Positions 1 through 9,410 of a DNA stretch of 64,000 nt are shown one piece after another; within the stretch, counting starts at the first letter, position 1, and each line of letters opens with the position of its first letter. The notes under the pieces were generated by a model. The model saw nothing but the letters and a program-made list of their open reading frames with translations. It was not told the DNA's origin and ran no database searches. The stretch lies in the NCBI RefSeq assembly GCF_020783335.1, contig NZ_CP086068.1, positions 744,001-808,000 of the forward strand, written 5' to 3'. The DNA comes from Mucilaginibacter daejeonensis (lineage in GTDB: Bacteria; Bacteroidota; Bacteroidia; Sphingobacteriales; Sphingobacteriaceae). A program made the translations under genes and the position numbers.

Positions 1-1510
1 TGTACACCGCTTTCAAAACGTTAGTTGAAGAATGATTGTTAACTACACTGGATGAATTGCTACTAAGAATACTGTCTTCTTTGAGCGTAGTATTTACGTT
101 CCGGAAATTGTTGATTATCTCTCTATTTTGTTTAAAAAATTGATCAAAGGTTAGTCTTTTGTTTTTTTTGTACCTGATCTCCGGCAATATCTCGTATTGT
201 AGCCTAACGCCGGCAGTGGTTCCTACGTTAATGCCTGCCCGTCTAAAATCAGACTGATAATCAGTATTGATACCATCACCTTTGAAACTGTTGCTTCTAA
301 TCAATGTATTGATATCGTTAGCCGACTTGTTGATATTATTATAAGCCCCGACAGTGCTAATTTGCAACCGTTTGTCATAATAACTCAGCATGCCGTCTGC
401 TGCAACTCGGCTCTTGCTACCGTATCCAATGCCGACCTTACCGAAAACCCCTTTTTTCTTATCAATTTTAAGTTTAAGGTTAGCATGTAACGTAGAATCA
501 AGTGGGTTCTTTTCATTCCGCTGTCTGTATATCTGCACTTTGTCCAATACGTCCTTGGGTAGGTTCTGCGTAGCAGCCGTCAGGTCACTACCACCCATAA
601 AAGGTTTGCCATCGACCAACAGTGAATTAATCTTTTTTCCGTTGAACGTAATATCTCCGTCACCCCATATCACCATACCTGGCAATCTTCGCATCAATTC
701 TTCTGCTGTAGCGTTAGCATTCATTTTGAAAGCTCTTGGATTGAACTCCAAAGTGTCGCCATTCATTCGAACCGGAGCATAACCAGTTACCTGTATTTCA
801 TTTAAAACGTTTGCCTTTCCATAATTCTGTTCCATAAAAATCCAACCGAGGTCTAGGATTTTTTTATTACTCTTAAGTTCAACCATCCTCATGTAAGGAG
901 AGTAACCGATATGCGTCACTATAATCTTTAAGGGTGTATTCATCGGTAATTTTCCAACATCGAACTCTCCAAAATTATTTGGTATAGCGAATTGTATTAA
1001 ATTAGAATCAGCCTGATGATATATTGCCACGGTCGCACTGCTCAAGACGACCTTGTAAGTACTGTCCTTTACCTTTCCTTTTATTGTACCCTCCAAATCT
1101 GCGGAAGCAGATTTCCTTGCACGTACCTCAACAGGGGGCAAAGCCTTAAGCAGCGGTTTAAGAAATATTTTTTTTATTACAATCGTACCTTTAAATCCAG
1201 CAGGAGAGGCTTTGTGTCTGTAAAACATATAGCCTAAATGATCGATTCTTATCTCGAAGGTAGTGGAGCGGCTAATGTCTGATATCTTAAAAAAACCATG
1301 GTTATCGGTTACAACAGAACGGATGTTTTTTTTGCTCTCAAAATCGTAAATGCTCACATTTGCACCCGATAACATTATTTTGGACACTGTATCCACAACC
1401 GTACCTTGAATAGTATATGAGTCACCGCGCCCACTCTGTTGAGCGAAGGCCGGCAATACTACGATCACGGCAAACACGAGCTTGTATATATACGATAAAT
1501 AAAACCTCAC
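1..1510 (-). CDS. TonB-dependent-receptor-like outer-membrane protein (5' part)
   Basis: The reading frame is open from a GTG at 1510 down to the left edge, about 503 codons, so the C-terminus is missing. The start gives a signal peptide ending in PAFAQQ. A first carboxypeptidase-regulatory-like beta domain follows (YTIQGTVVDTVSKIMLSGAN), then a second similar domain (LEGTIKGKVKDSTYKVVLSS). Next comes a plug-like stretch with TAEELMRRLPGMVIWGDGDI and VDGKPFMGGSDL, then the beginning of a beta-barrel. This is the layout of Bacteroidota receptors that extend CarboxypepD_reg domains into a TonB plug. The protein would sit in the outer membrane; its substrate is unknown. A TTG at 1522 is an alternative start. 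The gene lies 94 bp downstream of the O-antigen-ligase-like gene on the same strand, so cotranscription is likely. Confidence 0.8.
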   Translation of the reverse strand, partial: MRFYLSYIYKLVFAVIVVLPAFAQQSGRGDSYTIQGTVVDTVSKIMLSGANVSIYDFESKKNIRSVVTDNHGFFKISDISRSTTFEIRIDHLGYMFYRHKASPAGFKGTIVIKKIFLKPLLKALPPVEVRARKSASADLEGTIKGKVKDSTYKVVLSSATVAIYHQADSNLIQFAIPNNFGEFDVGKLPMNTPLKIIVTHIGYSPYMRMVELKSNKKILDLGWIFMEQNYGKANVLNEIQVTGYAPVRMNGDTLEFNPRAFKMNANATAEELMRRLPGMVIWGDGDITFNGKKINSLLVDGKPFMGGSDLTAATQNLPKDVLDKVQIYRQRNEKNPLDSTLHANLKLKIDKKKGVFGKVGIGYGSKSRVAADGMLSYYDKRLQISTVGAYNNINKSANDINTLIRSNSFKGDGINTDYQSDFRRAGINVGTTAGVRLQYEILPEIRYKKNKRLTFDQFFKQNREIINNFRNVNTTLKEDSILSSNSSSVVNNHSSTNVLKAVY

Positions 1511-1604
1511 TGTTTCAACCAAATTTTCCTTTATGTATATGACTTTATAACCTCTTACGATATGTATTCAATTAACTGAACTAAAAATACTTGATGTTTA
1601 ATCA

Positions 1605-3458
1605 TCACTCAAGCGGAAATTCGCCTTTGACCTTTTTCATAATATTTAGGGTCTTGGACCTTATTGATTCGACTTCAACAGATGCGACCTTTACGGGCAT
1701 TTTGAGAATCGTTTTCGCTGTTAACTCGATGTTTAAAGTGTCGTTCCTAAACACATAAAGTTTTAACAAATCATACCTAGGAACGAACCGATTCGGCAAA
1801 AAATCTATCAAAAACTTTTGGGTATTAATTGCATCTTCCCATCTTTGTGTATGCATATATGCCTTTGATAGTGACTCCAACCCTTTCTTTGTAATCATGA
1901 TCTTCCTAGCCTCCTCTAGTAAACATACCGCTAGTTTGGGATAATCATCGTCTGTAAGCGCAAGCGAACCATATTCAATCAAAAATTTGCCGTCATTTTT
2001 CAGTATTGGATAGATACGCTTATTAATAGCCATGGCCTCCAATCGGCTTATCGTTCGAGTAGCTTTCCATCGTCCGACCGCTTTATATACAGTATATCCT
2101 TTTATAGATAAGTGTAATAGCAATACCGCGCTTGCTGTAGACAATGCTCGTACAGCAAAAAGTTTCCAATTAGGACCGTAAACTGCTACATTACATTCTG
2201 TCAGGCCAAAGCCTATAGCGATACAAGTCCCTAATAAAAGCAGTGTGATGTTAATGTGCAGTGGATATGATGAGTAGCCACTTATCAAAATAACAGCGAC
2301 AGTTGATTTCAAGGCGTAAAGTAAAGTGGCGTTCTCCGAGGACCTAAGTTTGAAAAAAAGGTACAACACCCATCCCGATAACATAGTCCCTAGAAAACCG
2401 AGAGTAGCAAATATTTGGACGAACTCATTCATTGCTATGTATGTTTCGCCCGCGCTTAGATAGAATGACGGGTGCACTTGTTTTGAAGCACTAAAATATG
2501 CTGCTTGCCATTGAGGGTAGTACCAACTAAAACGCCCGATACCCGTACCTAGAAAGAATTTCTCTGGTATATGCCTCAAGGTAACCCACAAGGTCAACAT
2601 ACGACCAGCCACAGATAGTTTCCTTATACTAATCAACCATTTAAATGTAAATATCAAAACAGCCGTGATGCCGCCCCCCATTAATATCAGTTTGCTAATC
2701 GGTAGTCCATGGATTATTTTGATAGCACGATGCAGGTACAGCCTGAGAATAACAACGGTGAATTGGCAGAAGATGCAGACCAACGCTGTTCGACTTTGTG
2801 TTTCAACGACCAAAATCACTGTCGACGCAAGGATAAATACGTAAACAGCCTTTATAATGACCATACTTTTTTTTAAGATAGGCTGCAGTGCCTTAAGGCT
2901 CGAATAAAACCAGTGCAGTAATGGTAGGTGAAAACTGAGATAGCATGCGTAAGCACCTGAATTGAGTAATGTCCCGGAGGACACCGGTCCCTCATTGAGG
3001 CAATAGTCGACCATTTGGCAAATGCCCACATATAGTTCGAACATGTACCATGCCATGAATGTGTAAATCACCCATTTAAAGAGTTCAAAAAGATTAAGGA
3101 TGTATAAGCCAAAACAACTGTAAAATATGATACTAACCGTAAAAAAATATTCGTTTCCGAAACTATAGCGTTGACTTAATATAATAGTGGCAGCAAATAT
3201 TAGAACAAAACCCCAACCTATAACACCTCTTCCTGATTTCCGATAGACCGCAGTGATAGCAGATATTAAAGCAATGACCGGAACAAACCAAATCAAGGTA
3301 TACTGATCATTTATAAAAGTTTCGTAGTTAAATGCGTAGCGATTGAATAATTCAAAAAATGCTATAAGAGCAAAAAAAACAATTGCATAACTAGTTACAG
3401 AAATTCGCGAAAGGCTTCTGAAATTTAAATGCAGCAACATTGATTTCCTCTCTAACAT
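1605..3458 (-). CDS. O-antigen-ligase/Wzy-like polytopic membrane protein
   Basis: This 617-aa protein has about 10-12 hydrophobic segments over its first 450 residues, then a soluble alpha-helical tail of about 150 residues that reads like TPR repeats. Motifs typical of the O-antigen ligase/polymerase superfamily are visible: GTLLNSGAYACYLSFHLPLL, VETQSRTALVC, and a large periplasmic loop with GTGIGRFSWYYPQWQAAYF and HPSFYLSAGETYIAMNEF. Family members attach or polymerise glycans at the periplasmic face of the inner membrane. Members of this tail-bearing type in Bacteroidota often sit next to small secreted peptides and beta-propeller lipoproteins rather than in O-antigen loci, as here, so the substrate should not be assumed to be LPS. 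An ATG at 3440 could be the start instead. It is preceded by the DUF1573 gene and followed by the receptor gene on the same strand. Confidence 0.72.
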   Translation of the reverse strand: MLERKSMLLHLNFRSLSRISVTSYAIVFFALIAFFELFNRYAFNYETFINDQYTLIWFVPVIALISAITAVYRKSGRGVIGWGFVLIFAATIILSQRYSFGNEYFFTVSIIFYSCFGLYILNLFELFKWVIYTFMAWYMFELYVGICQMVDYCLNEGPVSSGTLLNSGAYACYLSFHLPLLHWFYSSLKALQPILKKSMVIIKAVYVFILASTVILVVETQSRTALVCIFCQFTVVILRLYLHRAIKIIHGLPISKLILMGGGITAVLIFTFKWLISIRKLSVAGRMLTLWVTLRHIPEKFFLGTGIGRFSWYYPQWQAAYFSASKQVHPSFYLSAGETYIAMNEFVQIFATLGFLGTMLSGWVLYLFFKLRSSENATLLYALKSTVAVILISGYSSYPLHINITLLLLGTCIAIGFGLTECNVAVYGPNWKLFAVRALSTASAVLLLHLSIKGYTVYKAVGRWKATRTISRLEAMAINKRIYPILKNDGKFLIEYGSLALTDDDYPKLAVCLLEEARKIMITKKGLESLSKAYMHTQRWEDAINTQKFLIDFLPNRFVPRYDLLKLYVFRNDTLNIELTAKTILKMPVKVASVEVESIRSKTLNIMKKVKGEFPLE

Positions 3459-3574
3459 TTTAAGTATTACTATTAAGTCCTGAATATTGGATTTTATAAG
3501 CCATCTTCTATGAAAGATATGACGATATTCATATTTTAATTAAATCAAAAGGTCTTAATCATTGAAATATCATG

Positions 3575-3991
3575 CTACAGCCCTTCTCTCAACACTTTTC
3601 CTTTAAAAAAAAGCACTATAGGTGTAGCGTGACCTTTAAAATGAAGATGTATTTTCTTCAAAAATGGACCAGGATAGGCATCATACTTCGTGTCAACAAT
3701 AAGGGTGTCGTTAGGCGACAACCGGTCTTTATTTACTGTAACTGAATAGCAATCGCAATCTGGAATTACCTTATCTATTATAATGTCTTGGTCCCCATTA
3801 TTGACGACTTCAAAGATTGCATGCTTGGGAGCGCGGATATCATATTGGCCAAGATTTATATTATTATTATTAACGGTTGGCTTGAACTCTATGATTCTGG
3901 TTCGACCAAGTGATTGGTAATAGTGATAGCAGAAAAAAATGGCTACGCCTATAGTTACACCGATTAGTGATGAGATGTGTGTGCTTTTCAT
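3575..3991 (-). CDS. DUF1573-type Ig-like membrane-anchored protein
   Basis: The 138-aa protein has an N-terminal membrane anchor (residues about 7-25, SSLIGVTIGVAIFFCYHYYQ) and one Ig-like beta domain. The DUF1573 hallmark is clear: a VVNNGDQDIII strand, then the Cys-rich turn PDCDCYSVTV, then LSPNDTLIVDTKYD and a YPGPFLKKIHLHF strand. Proteins of this family are secreted or anchored Ig-fold proteins without known enzyme activity. It is the first gene of the minus-strand block and would be translated just ahead of the ligase-like gene, 116 bp away. A 13-bp stem-loop sits in its probable leader. Its role is unknown; proximity to the peptide, propellers and ligase suggests a shared envelope function, which is inference only. 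Confidence 0.72.
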   Translation of the reverse strand: MKSTHISSLIGVTIGVAIFFCYHYYQSLGRTRIIEFKPTVNNNNINLGQYDIRAPKHAIFEVVNNGDQDIIIDKVIPDCDCYSVTVNKDRLSPNDTLIVDTKYDAYPGPFLKKIHLHFKGHATPIVLFFKGKVLREGL

Positions 3992-4034
3992 GTGATTAAG
4001 ATTTTACCTTCAAAAAGGGGAGATATTGTATCGA

Positions 4035-4065
4035 GCACATATAAGATTCAACATCTTATATGTGC
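4035..4065 (-). promoter_or_regulatory. perfect 13-bp stem-loop in the leader region of the DUF1573 gene
   Basis: GCACATATAAGAT (4035-4047), a 5-nt loop, and its exact reverse complement ATCTTATATGTGC (4053-4065) form a perfect hairpin. It starts 44 bp upstream of the DUF1573 start codon on the minus strand. There is no T-run on either side, so it is not a simple terminator. It could be a dyad operator or a leader RNA structure. Confidence 0.4.
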
Positions 4066-5162
4066 CCTACATCTTTCGCAAGATGCTTTGTTTCTCGTCG
4101 TGTTTACTACGGTTATTGGTAAGATTCCAAATCTAGGTCGACCAGTTCATTGTAAAAGGTGAAATGACTTAAACACTGAACTAGCATCATCGTGTTAGCT
4201 TTAGAAAAGAATTTAATAAAAATCAGTTAGCGACGAGTCTTAATGACAGCAATAGAGTATTAACTGTGAGATCGTATAAATTAGTCATGATAATTTAGGC
4301 TATTGGTTCGCATCAAATTTATGTCATAAATTAACAATCGCCATCCTGCACTTCCCGGTATCAGAGTGGTCTATGGAAATCAAAGTTGCAAACTAATATG
4401 AAATGTTACTGCTTCCTTCCACCTTAAACTAGCCGCATCTCAGATAAACATATACCAAATTGTCAGGTGATTAGCCGTTTGGCTGTAATGTTCTTAGTCA
4501 TAACGTGTGGCGAGCGTTTGAAACAAGCGAATCAAGGTATACATGAAGTCTTACAACCAAAGCCAACTACCAATAAAGGGATTTTGATCAGATAAAGATA
4601 CCTGCTATCTGCAACCATACTTGAAAGATCCACGACATTAAGCTTTAAGAAAGCGATCAAAAATGCCTTCCACTCACTTCTTAGGTAGCCCCTTCGGCAC
4701 TAATAAGTAGTTATCTTGCCTGTGAGACAGCTGTAAAATCCAAAACTATAATAGACAGGACAGTGCAGTATGGTGCTGTTAAAATTATAAACTAGTCTTG
4801 TCGACACAATAACAAAAACCTAAACATTATTAATTACTTCACCTATCTTAAAAGATGCAAGCTTTTGGTACTAACAATTTATTGTTTAGATCAATCCGTC
4901 TTGTTTTCGAATCCAATTTATAAAACATGCTCACAACGAATACATTACACAAAGGCTGCTGTCAGTAATATTTGTATCTATTAAGAGACTACCAGGCATG
5001 ACACGGAATTCATTGGCGTTCGGAATACGTTGTCCAATGTCGACAAATCATTGATAAAAAAGGGATGTTATAAAGAAGTGTCTAATCGATTATTTTGCCA
5101 TGTAACTTTTCAAAGTTATCACCGCTCAGCGTTAATAAACAATAACCTTATACTCAATCACA
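4066..5162. other. intergenic, no gene recognised
   Basis: About 1.1 kb of AT-rich sequence lies between the divergent DUF1573 and LytTR genes. Short open frames here look random in composition and match nothing I recognise. It must hold the promoters of both divergent blocks, but I could not fix a convincing TTTG...TAnnTTTG pair. Confidence 0.5.
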
Positions 5163-5486
5163 ATGGCTCATCAAAAATTAATGATATCTCAACAAGACAA
5201 TATATTTCTAATAGAACCAAGCAAAATTATTTTTATTCAATCAGACAGCTGTTACACCAAGATATATTTAAAAGGAGGGCAAAAAATTCTTGCTTGTAAG
5301 CCACTTTCAAAGCTTGAGCGGGAACTTCAACCTGATATATTTATTCGTGTCAATCAATCTTTTTTAATTAATAGATATTTGATTGAACGTATTGATAAAA
5401 AAAGAAAGTCCATTGAATTAAATGAGAATCATAGTGTTAGCTACACAGTAGCGTTAAAAGCTTTATTGAAAATGATAGAGGCATGA
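5163..5486 (+). CDS. stand-alone LytTR DNA-binding regulator
   Basis: This 107-aa protein is essentially one LytTR domain. Visible family features are an N-terminal strand ISQQDNIFLIEPSKIIFIQS, a YTKIYLKGGQKILACKPLSK segment, IRVNQSFLINRYLIERI (the conserved RVHrSylVN region) and a terminal strand pair. There is no receiver domain or membrane segment, unlike AgrA/LytR two-component regulators. A longer frame beginning at 5030 is in another phase and lacks the domain, so ATG 5163 is chosen. The gene lies between the divergent blocks and 213 bp upstream of the secreted peptide gene. It is the obvious candidate regulator of the peptide cassette, which is inference from position. Confidence 0.82.
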   Translation: MAHQKLMISQQDNIFLIEPSKIIFIQSDSCYTKIYLKGGQKILACKPLSKLERELQPDIFIRVNQSFLINRYLIERIDKKRKSIELNENHSVSYTVALKALLKMIEA

Positions 5487-5699
5487 TAATGCTTTTTGAA
5501 GTAAGAAAAATAGAAATGCCTGAGCGGTGATCAATTTAAAGACGTCCAAAGACAACACATATTGATAATGTTTAGGATACTTACTCACACGGCTAAAATT
5601 CTTTACCGTATACTATATTTATATAATACAATTGACTTTATTAAATTTAACCCATTTGTATAATTATTTTAGGGGAATAATATTTAAGCCAAAAGAATT

Positions 5700-5936
5700 A
5701 TGAAAACCAAAAAAAGTAGACTGGCACTGGTGCCTGTAGTTGCAATTGTAACTGTTATGAGTTTAAGTGCGTTCGTAAGTAACGGAGAATCCGGTGAAGC
5801 AGGAAAAAAGAAAAAAAGTGTTCTTTATTGTTACAACAGTAAAGAAGAACTTGTGCATACTGGTGAAGAGTGTGTGACGGGTAAAGGTGATTGCGTTAAT
5901 GACCCTTGTCCTCGCAACACGCATATGCACTTGTAG
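5700..5936 (+). CDS. small secreted Cys-containing peptide (NVEALA-like context)
   Basis: The 78-aa product has a basic start (MKTKKSR), a hydrophobic segment at about residues 9-25 ending near SLSAFVSNGE, a Lys-rich linker (GEAGKKKKSV), and a short C-terminal part with four Cys (YCYNSK, EECVTG, GDCVND, DPCPRN) that could form two disulfides. It resembles in layout the NVEALA-type and related small Bacteroidota peptides found beside 6-bladed beta-propeller genes, but the NVEALA motif itself is not present. It is followed by a strong hairpin, so it can be transcribed as a short, abundant message. Substrate, receptor or antimicrobial role is unknown. Confidence 0.7.
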   Translation: MKTKKSRLALVPVVAIVTVMSLSAFVSNGESGEAGKKKKSVLYCYNSKEELVHTGEECVTGKGDCVNDPCPRNTHMHL

Positions 5937-5994
5937 AACGTATGTGTTAGATAACCCTAAAACAAGGCTTCCCAAGCATAAACGCTTAAAATTT

Positions 5995-6026
5995 CACCCG
6001 TAGGAATTAGAAAACACCTACGGGTG
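5995..6026 (+). terminator. hairpin terminator after the peptide gene
   Basis: CACCCGTAGG (5995-6004) pairs perfectly with CCTACGGGTG (6017-6026) around a 12-nt loop and is followed by TCTTATT. It lies only 20 bp before the next start codon, so it may attenuate rather than fully stop transcription into the propeller gene. Confidence 0.75.
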
Positions 6027-6046
6027 TCTTATTACATAATAAACTC

Positions 6047-7246
6047 ATGAAATATTGTCCTCTATTTTTTATCGTCATTCTAATTTTCTCTTGCAAAAAT
6101 AAATTTAAAGACAACATCTGCAAACCTGTAGTGGATTCCTCTATGGTTCAAATTGATCTTGACAAAAATGGTAATTCAGACGATAAACTGAACAGAATTA
6201 TAGAGGTCAAAGAAATTATTCCCTTAGAGACAAAGACTGACTTTTATATAGCTGATATAACTCAATGTTTAAGATTAGACTCACTCATACTCTTGCTAGA
6301 TGCTAAATATTCAAGACTTTTAATTTACAGACAAGATGGTCGTCTTTTGCGGGAAATTGGACGCTTGGGTGATGGCATTGGTGAGTTCGAAAACATATCT
6401 AATTTTTTTGTCGATGAAAGAAAGCGATTGAACTTATTTTCGAGTGAGTCAATGAAAATGCTGATGTATGACATCGAAGGGAAATTTATCGGAGAAAAGA
6501 AGGTGCCCTTTTATGCGCAAAGTGCCATCAAGATAAGCCCCAACCAGTATGCATTTTACACTGACTATAATAAGTCTGAAGAAACCGGCGGGTTCAACTT
6601 AGTCTTCACGGATAGTTTACTAAAGGTGCGAAGTTTTTTTTCTCCTTATCCAGATAATCCTGATGGACCAGTTTTATCAAAAATATCCGGGGGAATGTTT
6701 CAGTCGAACACAAATTCCCTTATCTATGGCGCTTTTCAAGATTCTATTTTTGAAATCACTGATGATAGTAAGGTCTTGAAGCTTAAATACGTTCTCAACA
6801 TAAAGACCAATAAAATACCCGAAGCGATAAAGGCTGACCCATCAAATTCTCTTAAGTCCAATCCGTCGCGAGTGATAAGTTACAATCAATTACACGGTGC
6901 GGTATTTCAGACGAATTCATTACTGAGTTTTATATACTTGGAAAAAAGAATCCCTCAGCAAGTATTATACGATAAAATCCATCGAATCCTCATAAAAAAC
7001 TCAAAATCAAGTGGCTTCCCAAAGTGCCTTGGCAAAACCATTGGAGTTTATTCTGAAGATTTTATATCATATATAGACCCCGATACGTACAAACGCGTTA
7101 TATTGGATAATCCCGATGTCGAATTGTACCTAAAGCAATTAAGCCCCATCTTATATAAAGCGCTAATAAACATGTATACAAAACAAACAAATCCGACTTT
7201 AGTGATTTGGGGACCGAAAACCATAAAAAAAAATATCAAATCCTAG
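6047..7246 (+). CDS. 6-bladed beta-propeller lipoprotein
   Basis: The 399-aa product begins with a lipoprotein signal (MKYCPLFFIVILIFSCKN, lipobox Cys about residue 16). The first propeller blade shows the usual features of the Bacteroidota 6-bladed beta-propeller family: EIIPLETKTDFYIADITQCL, LILLLDAKYSRLLIYRQDGR, IGRLGDGIGEFENISNFFVD. The rest continues as short beta repeats. No catalytic residues are known for the family; members are exported and surface or periplasm associated. It follows the peptide gene after a hairpin and precedes a second, diverged propeller gene, so the two probably act with the peptide. Confidence 0.75.
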   Translation: MKYCPLFFIVILIFSCKNKFKDNICKPVVDSSMVQIDLDKNGNSDDKLNRIIEVKEIIPLETKTDFYIADITQCLRLDSLILLLDAKYSRLLIYRQDGRLLREIGRLGDGIGEFENISNFFVDERKRLNLFSSESMKMLMYDIEGKFIGEKKVPFYAQSAIKISPNQYAFYTDYNKSEETGGFNLVFTDSLLKVRSFFSPYPDNPDGPVLSKISGGMFQSNTNSLIYGAFQDSIFEITDDSKVLKLKYVLNIKTNKIPEAIKADPSNSLKSNPSRVISYNQLHGAVFQTNSLLSFIYLEKRIPQQVLYDKIHRILIKNSKSSGFPKCLGKTIGVYSEDFISYIDPDTYKRVILDNPDVELYLKQLSPILYKALINMYTKQTNPTLVIWGPKTIKKNIKS

Positions 7247-7671
7247 GCAAATAAGTTTCCGGAATATAATCTCTAACACTTTATTTCACATTAAAGTAAT
7301 AATAACTAATTAATCTCGAATAACTTGAGTCACTCCTATTTAGAATTACGTCTTTGAGTAAAAATGTATGGGTGACAGTAGCAATAATTATTAGAAAGTT
7401 TGTATCCAAATCGACGAATAATAAGGGTTTACGTTTCCAAAATCAATCAACCATTAAGAGTGTGAACAGAATATGCTGTGTAATATTATAATAGATTTAT
7501 TTTATACAGTAATTGTGTCGCAAATTTTATTATTAAAGAAGGACGATGTTGATTGAATCCAACAACGCGTTAAGCAAAGGGGCGTTTTAAATAACCAACG
7601 GATTCGTTGGAAATCCAGTCCTTGAAGTGATTAAATAACATTTAACAACATATTGTCAATTCACTTATACT
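7247..7671. other. intergenic, no gene recognised
   Basis: 425 bp of AT-rich sequence separate the two propeller genes. Stops are frequent in all frames. The length suggests that the second propeller gene has its own promoter, though I could not place one securely. Confidence 0.45.
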
Positions 7672-8931
7672 ATGAAAAAAAGCACAGGTGTTAAAACCTT
7701 AATTTGTTGTTTGATTCTCTTGTCTTCTTTAGGTAATGTAGTCGCCCAAGAAATAAATAAAATCCGTGTGGATCCTAATCAAGCTTACGGAGGAGCCGTG
7801 TCAGAATATTTTACTACTGTGGAGTATATCCCTTTAGAGTCCAATAAACAAAGCACATTTGGATATATCACAAGACTGATTGTTACTGATAGTAGTTTTG
7901 TCGTCTATGATTCGGATACCTATAGCGTATACTTTTTTTCCTTATCAGGAAGATTTATAAGAAAGGTAAAAGGAAAAGCAGAAGGGTTAGGTCAAAATAT
8001 AGATTATGATAAAAAAGCAGGTTATATAGATTTTTCGCGTGTACAAAGGTCTACCAACAAGTTAGAGCACAGTTATTTCAGCAAGACAGGTGAGGAGTTG
8101 AGCAAAAACTTTATTCCTCATGCTGAGAATGATTTTGCTGATATGCTACCTTTGGGCGACAACTTCTATGCATCAGCGAATGGATGCTTCATCTCTAATA
8201 TAGACAAAACTAAGAGTACAATAATCAACAGGTTAGAGATATACAACAATGGAAAGTTATACAAAACCCTATTGCCAATCAATCAACAAGAAAATGAAGC
8301 AATCTGTGCTATTCACGGATTTCTTAGATTGCCAGAAAAGTCTGAGAATAATTCGTTCTATATCTCCACTCCTTTAGACTATTTTGTATATAAAATTAAC
8401 AAAGATAGTGCAAAACTGGTGTTTCAATTCGTTTTCCCAGCAGATAGGATTTTTTCAAACGATATTTTAAAATCACATGATAAAAAACTTATCCGGGAAA
8501 TTGCAGAAAAGAATATTTTGAACCCAGACCCTTTGAAAATTATGAATGTTTCAAATATATTTTGCAGAGGAGAAAATATTTTTTTTAAGATAAACCCTAA
8601 ACGGTATGTCTCAAGCCAAGGTTCAGCTATTCAATATCAGTACAATTTTATCTATAACAAGATTTCCGGGAGGTTGATTTCCTTAGAACGCCTAATCGGT
8701 GACGAATCCAATTTTTACCTGCCAATTTTCAATGATAGGGTCAAGGTGGACGGCCTAGAGCAGTTTGATGATGGATTTTATTACTCCAATATTTCCTCAT
8801 ACAACATGTTCGCGGCTGCATCAGCCACCAAGCTTAAAAAGCCACAATATCCCGACATCCTACAAAATTTCTTTAAAACTGGAAATAGGCGTAGCAATCC
8901 GGTTATCGTTCGAATGAAACTGAAAGAATAA
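7672..8931 (+). CDS. secreted 6-bladed beta-propeller protein
   Basis: The 419-aa protein has a classical signal peptide (KTLICCLILLSSLGNVVAQ, cleavage near residue 25) rather than a lipobox. The signature start of the family is present (YFTTVEYIPLESNKQSTFGY, then IVTDSSFVVYDSDTYSVYFF and SGRFIRKVKGKAEGLGQ), and later blades include CRGENIFFKINPKRYV. It is clearly related to the propeller encoded just upstream but diverged over most of its length, so the pair probably arose by an old duplication. Function is unknown; see the upstream peptide and propeller for context. Confidence 0.72.
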   Translation: MKKSTGVKTLICCLILLSSLGNVVAQEINKIRVDPNQAYGGAVSEYFTTVEYIPLESNKQSTFGYITRLIVTDSSFVVYDSDTYSVYFFSLSGRFIRKVKGKAEGLGQNIDYDKKAGYIDFSRVQRSTNKLEHSYFSKTGEELSKNFIPHAENDFADMLPLGDNFYASANGCFISNIDKTKSTIINRLEIYNNGKLYKTLLPINQQENEAICAIHGFLRLPEKSENNSFYISTPLDYFVYKINKDSAKLVFQFVFPADRIFSNDILKSHDKKLIREIAEKNILNPDPLKIMNVSNIFCRGENIFFKINPKRYVSSQGSAIQYQYNFIYNKISGRLISLERLIGDESNFYLPIFNDRVKVDGLEQFDDGFYYSNISSYNMFAAASATKLKKPQYPDILQNFFKTGNRRSNPVIVRMKLKE

Positions 8932-9345
8932 GATGAAAAAGAGTAAATGTCAACAAATTGGCGGTTTGAACAGTACGCATAGCCTCTACTGGTGATGATA
9001 CATATAGTTCTGTTTTGACTGCATGTACCAATTTAAGGCTCTATATCCTGCCCGTAGCCCTGTTTTGTTTTACCGTCTTCGTGACCCTGAACGAAATTAG
9101 CAAAAGGCATAAACTGGTTCGAGCATTATGTCTAGCAAACCATGCGCTGTCTCGCACATGACAGCTAGTATAGCTCCTGTTATCTGAATAATTGATATGC
9201 AACACTTTTGGAAAGCTCGTTAGCCACTGATTTGCTTCGGTCGTCCTGAGCAGCACCCTTGGCCAGCAACCGTGCTGCTCCTGTTGGGGTTACTTGCCGT
9301 TCTCCCCGAACTGGCGTGAATCAAAGCATCTTCAAGCTAATGGTT
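8932..9345. other. intergenic between propeller gene and IS element
   Basis: About 410 bp. A plus-strand frame around 8975-9165 reads like a single membrane helix (LYILPVALFCFTVFVTLNE) and may be a scrap of a lost membrane protein gene, but it has no convincing start. Nothing else is supported. Confidence 0.35.
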
Positions 9346-9410
9346 TGTAACCCCTCCTAAAAGTCGGACTGCTTAAAGGACGAAAAGTCTTAACTTTAAA
9401 CAGTCAAACG

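Noticed and set aside
390..782. 130-aa ORF on the plus strand
   Set aside because: It is the reverse shadow of the TonB-dependent-receptor-like gene, which has signal peptide and family motifs on the minus strand.
5030..5299. 89-aa ORF overlapping LytTR
   Set aside because: Different frame from the LytTR domain, no recognisable content, ends inside the real gene.
8975..9165. membrane protein gene upstream of the IS
   Set aside because: One TM-like stretch in an open frame, but no start codon context and stops follow; too weak to call.
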